Shown here: positions 1 to 9,000 of the stretch, piece after piece
Layout: every line of letters starts with the position of its first letter
Numbering within the stretch: the stretch's first letter is position 1
Source of the DNA: Verrucomicrobiales bacterium
Lineage (GTDB): Bacteria > Verrucomicrobiota > Verrucomicrobiia > Limisphaerales > CAIMTB01
Length of the DNA stretch: 33,507 nucleotides
Assembly: GCA_016795425.1 (NCBI GenBank)
Contig: JAEUHG010000270.1
Coordinates: forward strand, 1 to 33,507
Reading direction: 5' to 3'
Notes under the pieces: generated by a model
The model's database searches: none
Told to the model about the DNA's origin: nothing
The model's input: only the letters and a program-made list of their open reading frames with translations
Translations under genes and position numbers: made by a program

Positions 1-3000
1 CCGGCGTCATTGGAGCGCCGACGGAAGGACACCGCGATCCGGTTATCGACCGTCACTCCGATGGCCAGTCCGGGGCCGTCGGAAGGATTCGCCGAGAACA
101 ACGAGGTTCCGTAGGCGTACTCCTCGAGGTTGGTGAACGGATCCTGATCCGGATTCGCCGAGGCACTCGCCGCGGAAGCGACGGATCGCAATCGATCCGT
201 CAGCAGACGATTCACCCACTGAGCATAGGTCAGCGGGTCGTCACTCACCGCGGGCATCGGCGGTAGGAGATTGAGAACTGCCAACTGGAAGGTAATCGAC
301 GATGTCTCGTTGCAGACGTCCGTGGCCAGTACCTCGATGTTCAACGTGCCCACATTCGCCAACGCCGGAGTTCCGCTCAGCAGTCCCGTCGTGGGATCGA
401 AGGTCAGCCATGATGGAAGTGGCGTGCCGCCCGCCAATCGCGCCGTGACCGTCAACTGCTCATCCACGTCGGCATCGCCAATCCGAATCGTGATCGAGTA
501 CGGGAATCCCACGTAAGCGTTCTGTGGCGACGCGACCGGCAGGATTTGGGGCGCTTTGGTTTCGCGGAGGTCATAGATGTAGGATGATCCCGCGTTGCCT
601 GCAAAAGAGTCGTCCAATCGCGATCCGATCACCGCAATGCCACAATCGATGGCCACGGAATAGCCGAACTCATCGTTGTTGATCGAATCCGGCGGTCGCA
701 GCTTCTCCAGGAAACCCCAAGCATCCGTACCGCCCTGGTTCCTCCGGAACACGAATGCCGATCCCCACCGGCTCTGGTTATCGAATCCCGCAAAGGGCAT
801 GCCGACAAGCGCAAGGCCTTCGCTCAATGCCACCGAGGAACCAAACGCATCGTTGTTCAACGCATCCGTCCCGGCCAGTTTTGCCATGCGCCCGAAATTG
901 TTGATGCCGCCGGCATCCCGACGGAATACATACGCCGAGCCGCGATCGGAACCACCTTCATCGTCCCGGGGCGAGCCCACCAGCACGAGATCGTCGTCAA
1001 TGGCCACCGAACTTCCAAAGAAGTCATCCAACGCAGCGTCGGTCGCGCCGCTGGCCGTCACGGGCAGCAGCCGTTTCACCTGGACCCAGGAGGTGACGGT
1101 TCGTTGATAGACGAAGGCGGATCCGGAATCGCGCCCATTGAATTCGCTGTTGGGCGCTCCCACCGCCAGCCAGTCGCCTGAAAGTGCGACGGTTTGCCCG
1201 AATCGATCCCCGGCTGCGAGGCCAGTGCCCACCACCTTGGCGGGCGTGGCGGCCACCCAATTGCCGATGGCTTGGCGGCGGTACAAATAAACGCTCCCCG
1301 AATCGTTGCCCGAGTCGTCATCCTGCGGCACGCCCACGGCCAAGAGGTCACCGTAGACGGCGACCGACCAGCCGAAGACATCCCCGTTGGCGCCGTCCGC
1401 TGGTCCGATTTTGATCGCGGTGGGTGCGGTGGTTTGCCAGTCGTTGGCCCCGGCCGACGTTGATTCGAACACGTAGACCGCGCCCGAGGTGGGGGTCGCG
1501 GCGGCGCCGCGCCTGGCCCCGGGGGCACCAACCGCAATGATGTTACCGTGAGCCGAAACGGAATGTCCGAAGCGCGCGCTCGCGGAAGGGTCGGTCGCCA
1601 CCAGGCGCTTCAGTGCGCCCCATTGGCCGGGGCCCCCGGTGTTCCGGCCGCGAATGTAGACGGCTCCTGCATCGGTTGCCGTGGCATCCTCTTCCGGTGC
1701 ACCGATCACGGCATGGGTGCGGGTGGCTGCGACTGAATAGCCGTAGCCAACCGCCAGGGATGCCGCCAGTGGCGGCGTTTCCGCGATCAAGCTGTGATAG
1801 GTGACCACCGAAGTGGTGGCATCGGTCACTGGCGGTGCGAAGCCATCGTTCACAGCGAGCGTGAACACCGTCGTCTCCGAACCCGGCGGAGGACTCACAT
1901 TCACCACCAACCGATCCGCCGGGGTTGGAGCAAATACCACCTGGCGCAGCGCCGCGGTTGCCGCCGTCGCGGTGCCTTGAAACTGGTAGGTTCCGGGCGA
2001 CGTCGACACGAAACCCGCGGCGTCGACGATGATTCCGTGAGTGGCGTCGAACTGGAATTGAACCACCAGGGGTTGATTTCCCTGGTCATCAACCTCGGTT
2101 ATCAGCGCGTTGGCGAACGGTTTGAGGGAGCCGAGGTAATATACCGGTTGGTTGGCGACGGTTCCCGAGATCACCGGGACATCGTTGACGGCTTGGATGT
2201 TGATCACCACCAGACCGGAGGTGGGGGTGAGTACATAGGGATCCGTGACCAGCACGTGGAGGTTCAACGACCACACATCATCCACCGGCACATAGTTTTC
2301 CCTCGGCGTGAACGTAAGACCGCGGATGGCGGTCGTGGCCGCGGCGGCTTCGCCGAAGAAGACATAGACGCCGCTGCCATAGGTTTCCTCGATGAATCCT
2401 CCCAAGGTGCCCAAGCGTCCCGCCGACGGATCATCAAAGACGATCCGCACCTCGACAGGTTCATGCGCCTGGTCGTCGACCTCACCTATCGTGGTGGCCG
2501 CGAACGGCAGGGTGCCGAGCGTCTTGTCGGTGATGGTGATGTTGGTCGGTCCGCCAAAGCTCAAGGTGGGTGCGTCGTTGACGCCGTGGATGGTCCAAGT
2601 CACCGCTCCGATATCACGATCCGTACCCAACCGGTGCACCGTGACATGGGCGGTGCGTGCGAACTCGAGATCCGAATCGTCGCGAACCACGTATTCGAAG
2701 GTCTCCTCATAGGGGTAGGTTCCCGCGTAGCTTGGGTTCGGGGCATACTGGACGATGCCATTCAAGGCCGTCACGGTTCCACCTGAACTGGGATTGCGCG
2801 CCAGCAACAACTCGTAGTCATCGGCCGCCTCAGGACGAATGTCGTCATTGGCGAGAACGTCCAGGGCATTGGCCTGGCTCGTCGATCCCGACAGTGCCAC
2901 GAAGTAATCATCCGACATCGGCAGATCACCTACCTTCACGGTGACCGTCGCCGAACCGGTGCCGCCGAGCCCGTCCGAAACGAGATACGTGAACGTCTCG

Positions 3001-6000
3001 GTGCCGATGAAGCCGGGCACCGGGGTGTAGAGAATCTCTCCGCCGGATGCCACCGCGTCGCCGCCGTGGCTTGGATTGGAGATGGAGGACAGGATCCACG
3101 AGGCCGCCGACGCCGGCAGGATGTGGTCGTTGGCGAGCACTTTTAGGCGGTTCGACTCGCTCGACCGCTCCACAGTGTAGGCATCGTCATTGGTCTCGAG
3201 GTCCCGGACATTGGTCCGCTCTCGCACTTCCAGGAAGACCACCGCGTCAGCCCTTCGCGCGGTGCCGTCACTCACCTCGTAGGTGAACCGCTCCGTGTAC
3301 GGAAACACCGCGGAAGTGTTCGTCGGTCGGTAGACCAGAGACAATCCGTCCGCGCTGATCCGAACCACGCCCTGCGCAGTCGGCGCGTTGTTGCCGTTGG
3401 CGTCATCGATGCCGACGCCCGTGATGGTCAGGATCTGCCGGAAATCAGGAAGGACCCGATCATTGGCGAGCACCTCCAAAACGAACTCGGCGACGGGTTC
3501 GCCGGGCGCCGGCGAACCGTAAAAGACCGTAAAACTGTCGTTGTTCGCACTCAACTGACCGGTGCCAACCGTCACCACCACCCGCGCGACATCGGTGCGA
3601 CGAGAGTCGGTCACCGTGTAAGTGAACGTCTCTTCTCCGACAAAACCCGCGGCGGGCCGATAGCGGAGCCGTCGGCCTTCGTCCTCGATCGTCACCACTC
3701 CCCCGTGGTCCGGACCGTCCAGTCCGGTGCCCAGGGCGGCCACGATCAGTTCACGTCCCAAATCCGGAAAAGAGGCATCGTTCGCCAACACATCCAGGAA
3801 GTTCTCCTGGCTGTCGGCGCCGACGGAGTAGAAATCCGCGTTGGCTCGCACGCCCTGCCGAACGACGACGATGGTCACCACACCCACCGCCGTGCGATCG
3901 ATCGATTGATCCTCGATGGTGTAGGTCAGGGTGGTCTCGCCTTCCGCTCCGACTGCCGGATCGAACTCCAATCGTTTGCCGTCGGCCGAAATGATGATCG
4001 TACCGAGCGCGGACGGCGCTGCCGTCACCGTCTTGATCCGGATGGTGCCGACGGGGCCCGGGATCGTCTGGTCATTGGCCAGGACGTCGAGCGCGGTCAC
4101 ACCGTCGTCCTCGACCTTGGCTGGATCATCGAAAGCGACGGTGAAGAAGTCCGAGCTGGTGGTCAGCGACCCGACGCGAATTCGCGCTTCGGCATAGCCA
4201 AGGCCGCCCAGGCGATCTTCGGCGACGTAAGTCAATCGGTCCTCGCCGATGAATCCCGCCGTCGGGGTGTATTGGAGGAATTTGGACGTAGGATCGATGC
4301 TGACGCTGCCGTGAATCGGAGCCACCTCGATCCGCCGGAGGAATAGTTCCTCCGAGGCGCCTGGTCGGAGTCCGTCGTTGTCCAGCACACCCAATACGTT
4401 GTTCTTGCTGTCACCGACCACCCCGAAGGCGTCGTCCCGCAGAAACACATTGCCGCGATCGCCCGCGGTGTCCTCGCGGTTGATGACCCGGACCACCACG
4501 TCCGCGAACGCCCTCGAGGTTCCGCCGGCCGACACTTCATAACGGAAACTGTCGACGTAGGAGGAAGTGGTGGGGTTGACCTGGCGATAGACGATCGCGT
4601 TGTCGACGATCTCGACCTGATCCAAGGCCGGTTGGGTCAGGATGCGAGTGATGGTCAGCGCGCTCCCGAGTGCCGGAAGGATGTTGTCATTGGCCAAAAC
4701 GTCCAGAATCGGAGCTTGGCCCTTGGCCACGGCATAAAAGTCGGCATTGGCCTGGAGGTTCCCGTTTTCCTGGTTCCTGGTCACCTTCACAGACACGACG
4801 CCCTCGTCCACGTTCCCCAGGCCGTCGATGATACCGTAGGCGAACACTTCATCGCCGACGAAATTCACGCGAGGATCGTAATGGATCACGCCACCCAAGT
4901 GGTCCAACGTCAGCCTGCCCCCTTCGCTGCCGGCCGAAACGCCGGTGATCCGAAGCGTGGTCCACACTCCTTTGACCGAGGCATCATCGACGAACACCAC
5001 CGGAATGGTGAAGGTGTCGGCGTCCACCACGGTGACCAGGTGGGAGCGATTGTAAGGCCCGCTGCCTCCGTATCCCTCGATCGATACCACCATGCCGGAC
5101 TGCAATCCATGGGCGGGTGCGTTGACTCGGACAGGGGCCGCTCCCGCGACTCCGGAATACCCCGAGACGGGGGTGCCGACACCGGTCAGGTTGCGATCGT
5201 TGGCCAGCACTGTGAGGACAAAGTCGGTGCCATCGGCGGCGACCTGGAATCGGTCATCCAGTGCGAACAGAAAGCTGCCGTCCATCAACGTGTAATTCAC
5301 CGACTCGACATAGGTCTGGCCCACCGCCAATCCATTGAGGAAGGGCGAGACGGTCGGGTCGTAGGTGAAGGCATCCAAGCCGATCGTGACCAGAGCCGAG
5401 GCCGGCGACGGGGTCGTCTTGATCTCCGGAACCATTTTCAGAACGTTGTCCGGTGAGAAGCCGTCCCGATCCACATCGCTATCCGGATTGGCCGAGGGCA
5501 GCACGATGGGATTCAGCGTGAACGCATGATCCTCGTCCGTCGCCGCAATGTCGTCGACGGCCACCGGCGTGTCGTTGACGCCGGTCACCAGGACGACGAC
5601 CAGCGAGTCGACAACACCCGTGGCGTCGTCCGTGATGCGCAGATGGAAGGTGTCGACCAACGGTTCCTCTCGCGCCAGGGACCGCAGTCGCGCGGAACCG
5701 ACCGGATTGTACTGCACGCTGCGCCCATCGGGAGCCAGGGTGACTGAGGCACCCCGACGGCTCACCGCGTCCACGGAAAGAATGCGCAGCACATCGGTGC
5801 GGTCGATGTCCGAATCGTTATCGAGGATAGCATCGGCTGCGATATTCAGCGCGGTCTCCTCGTCGGTCGTGAAAACATCGGGCAGCAACGCCTGATCGGG
5901 AGGATCGTTGGTGCTGGTCAACACCGACAGATCCAGACGATCGGCCACTCCGGAGGCGGGCGGCAGATAGTAGGCGATGTCGAGTCCGGCCACGTAATCG

Positions 6001-9000
6001 TCGAGCGGCGTGGTGCCGGCGAGGTCTCGGATGGACTCGATCGCCCCTGGATCCACCACGGGTTCCGGTGCGTCGTTCACGCCGGCGACCAGGATGTCGA
6101 CCCTCGCCAGGCTTACCGCGCCATGGCGATCGGCGACCGCGTAATAGAAGTGGTCGAGTTCCGGCGGGTCATCCGCCGCCAGACCATTCAGGTAGGAGGA
6201 AGTCCGCGGGTTGTAGACGAGACTGGTCTCCAAGGAATCGGTTCGAATCTCCAGACGCACATCCGCGTCATGAAAGGAGGCGGCACGCAACCGGTTCCCG
6301 TCGGTCAGCACGGTCCACACGCCATTCGCGGCGTTCGTTCCCACGAACGGAATCGGGAGAGTGAAGGTGTTGTCGTTGATCACATCCACCACGTGGAAGC
6401 CGTTGTAGGAGGCATGGCCGCCGAACCCGGAGATCAGGATCACCTCGCCGTCCGAGAGTCCGTGATCCGCAGAGGTCACCGTGACCGGAGATTCACCGAC
6501 GACACCGGAGTATCCGGCGATCGACTCGACCGAGCTTACGACCCCCACGACCCGCAGGTGGGTGTTGTTGTCGTCGGTGTCCACATCGTCATCATTGACC
6601 AGCAAGGTCACCGAGGATCGCAACGGCTTGGCGGGGTAATCGTCGTCCGTGTCAAAATCAACGGCGGCGCCGGTCAGACTCGGGCCCGCCATGATGCGGA
6701 GGACGGTCTCCTCCGTCGCCTCGGAGGATCCCACGAAATCGGCCACCGCCGACGGCGGATCATTGGCGCCCAACACGGTGACGGAGACCTTGGCGGTCGA
6801 GCGCGGCGCTGAGTTGGACCACTGCCCCTTCGTGGTCGGATTGTCGATGAAGGGCGTTGGGATGGTGAACTGATCTGCGTTCAGCACGGTGATGGCGAAC
6901 GTTCCATTGTAGGAGGTGGTTCCCGAGCCCGAGATGGTGACGATCGCGCCGGTGTAGAGATTGTGCGAAGCCGATGCGATGATCACCGGATCTGCCACCG
7001 TGCCACTGTAATCGTCGATGCCGCGAATCTCACTGCGCGGTCCCACCGTCACCCAACGCCCTGCTTCCGTCGGATTCCCCACGTAGTTCGTGGGAATGGA
7101 GAAAGTGTCGGAGTCGAGGACCGTGACTTGGAAGATGCCGTTGTAGTCGTTGGTGCCGGCCCCGCTGATCTGGATGATGGATCCGGTGGACAGGCGATGC
7201 CCTTCGGTGCGGACGACGACGGGTGTCGGTCCAAGGGTGTTGGTATAGGACTCGATCTCCGCCCGGCCGAAGTCGAGGATGGAGTAGTAGAAGGTGTCGA
7301 TGGCTTCTGCGCCAACGGAGAGCTGCCGAAGCGCCAGGCTGACCGTCGGATCATAATCGATGGAGGTGCCCAGCAACGGACTCGACCCGGGCACTACCGC
7401 AACATGGGCGCCCAAAGCCGTCAGACGCGTGGCGTCATCGCCGCCTTCGGTCTCCGTGGTGCTGACATCCACGATGAGTGGCACGTCCAAGGCGTCCGCG
7501 TCGAAGTCATTATCGACGACGCCCAGATTCACCGCGAGGTCTTCGTCGAGAATGAAGGTGTCGGCAACGGCGACCGGAAAGGCATTGTTGCTCCCGAAAG
7601 GCGTCTGACCCACATCCGCCCCGGGGGAAGTCGGATTGGCCGTCGGATCGAGATCCAGATCCACTCCGGCGAACGCGTACGGCGCCACCGGCGCCACCGT
7701 CGCCGCTCCATGCGGCACCAGGGCGAACCCGCGGAATTGCGGAGCCAGAGTGAGGGCGTTCTTGGCGAACTTCGTGTCGTTGGTCGGTTCGAAGGGATCA
7801 ACGAAGGACGCCACATAGGCCGCTCGAGCCACGAGGGACGCTTCGGAGGCCGATTTCCGGAGCTCCACCAGGCTGTCCCGGGTTAGCCCGAGACTGCCAG
7901 CGGCGACTTGGAAGACATCTGTCGCGAATGCCGTCACCGGACCGTCGGCCACGATCACTCCAAATCCCCGACGGACCGTCGTCCCGGCATCGAACGAGTA
8001 CCGCAACACGTTGTCGACCCAAAGGCTCATGCCCGTGAAGTCCACGGTGGCCGCGTCCCGCGGAACGAAGAACTCAATGAATTGGGCGTCGCCAGTCGCC
8101 GGATCAAAGTGGATTTCGTTAATCACGACGGCCGGGCCGAACGCGATGGCTTCGACAGCTCCGGAATCCGGGGCGTCATCACGGATCACCCCGCGTTGAT
8201 CGACGGTCTCCGCCGGAAAGACGCCGCGCCCGATGGCGACACTCGAGGACTCGAGGCGGTATGCCGGGACCGGACGCATGCGCGGATCCAGGGGGAACTG
8301 GAGAATGCCCTCCGCTCCGCGAGCATCGTGGGGTGCGTTCAGCAGGATCACCAGTTTGGGCACGCCATTCTGTGTGAACACCGTATGCGACTCATCATCG
8401 GAAACGTTGCCATCCTCGGAATGGATGAACGCCGCGCCGTCGACCTCGAGATTCCGTCCGAGACCGTCGGCAAAGATGGAGTTGCGGACCACGACGCGAG
8501 TTCCGAACACGTTCGCGTGAATCGACGTTCCGCCATCGAGGCTGGCGTCGGTGTTCTCGGCGAAAGTGCAGTGGGTGATGGTCACCAGGAGTTCATCGAA
8601 GGGATCGGTGTTCTCGACGTAAAGGGCGCCGCCGCCGACGCCGGTCGCGGAGTGCTGCCCGTTGCCCGAGAAGGTCGTGTTCACAAAGGAGCACGGCTGA
8701 TCGGTGAAGATCGTGATGCCGCCGCCGGCGCGGCCGAGCACGGCGTCAGTCCGATTGCGAGACACCAGGCAGCGTTCCATGTGCAGCGCGCCCCCATCGA
8801 CATCGATGGCGCCGCCCCATTGACTGGCGATGGACTCCGTCACGATACAGCCGCGGAGTGTCAAGCTGCCCGAGGGACCGACGTGGGCGATGCCTCCGGA
8901 CAGGTTGGAGTTCTTATCGGCCGCGCCGTGGGTCAGCGTAAGGCCTTCCACAACCACGTTGGCCTTGATGTGGAACAACTGGACGTCGGGTACGTTGTCG

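Larger units (their letters stand above)
2605..7595 (-). repeat. Array of twelve bacterial Ig-like (Big_9/Cadherin_5) modules
   Basis: Twelve modules start with variants of 'xADxFxVxxxxxxxLDVLAND', at about 7590, 6760, 5910, 5580, 5255, 4750, 4440, 4160, 3845, 3545, 3200 and 2910. Most end with 'G.ETFTYxVxDxxG'-like strands. Those between 5255 and 2605 are the most regular and about 100 residues long. The earlier ones are longer because of inserted ~65-residue hairpin repeats (separate entries). These modules usually form long, Ca2+-stiffened stalks on extracellular adhesins. Confidence 0.8.
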
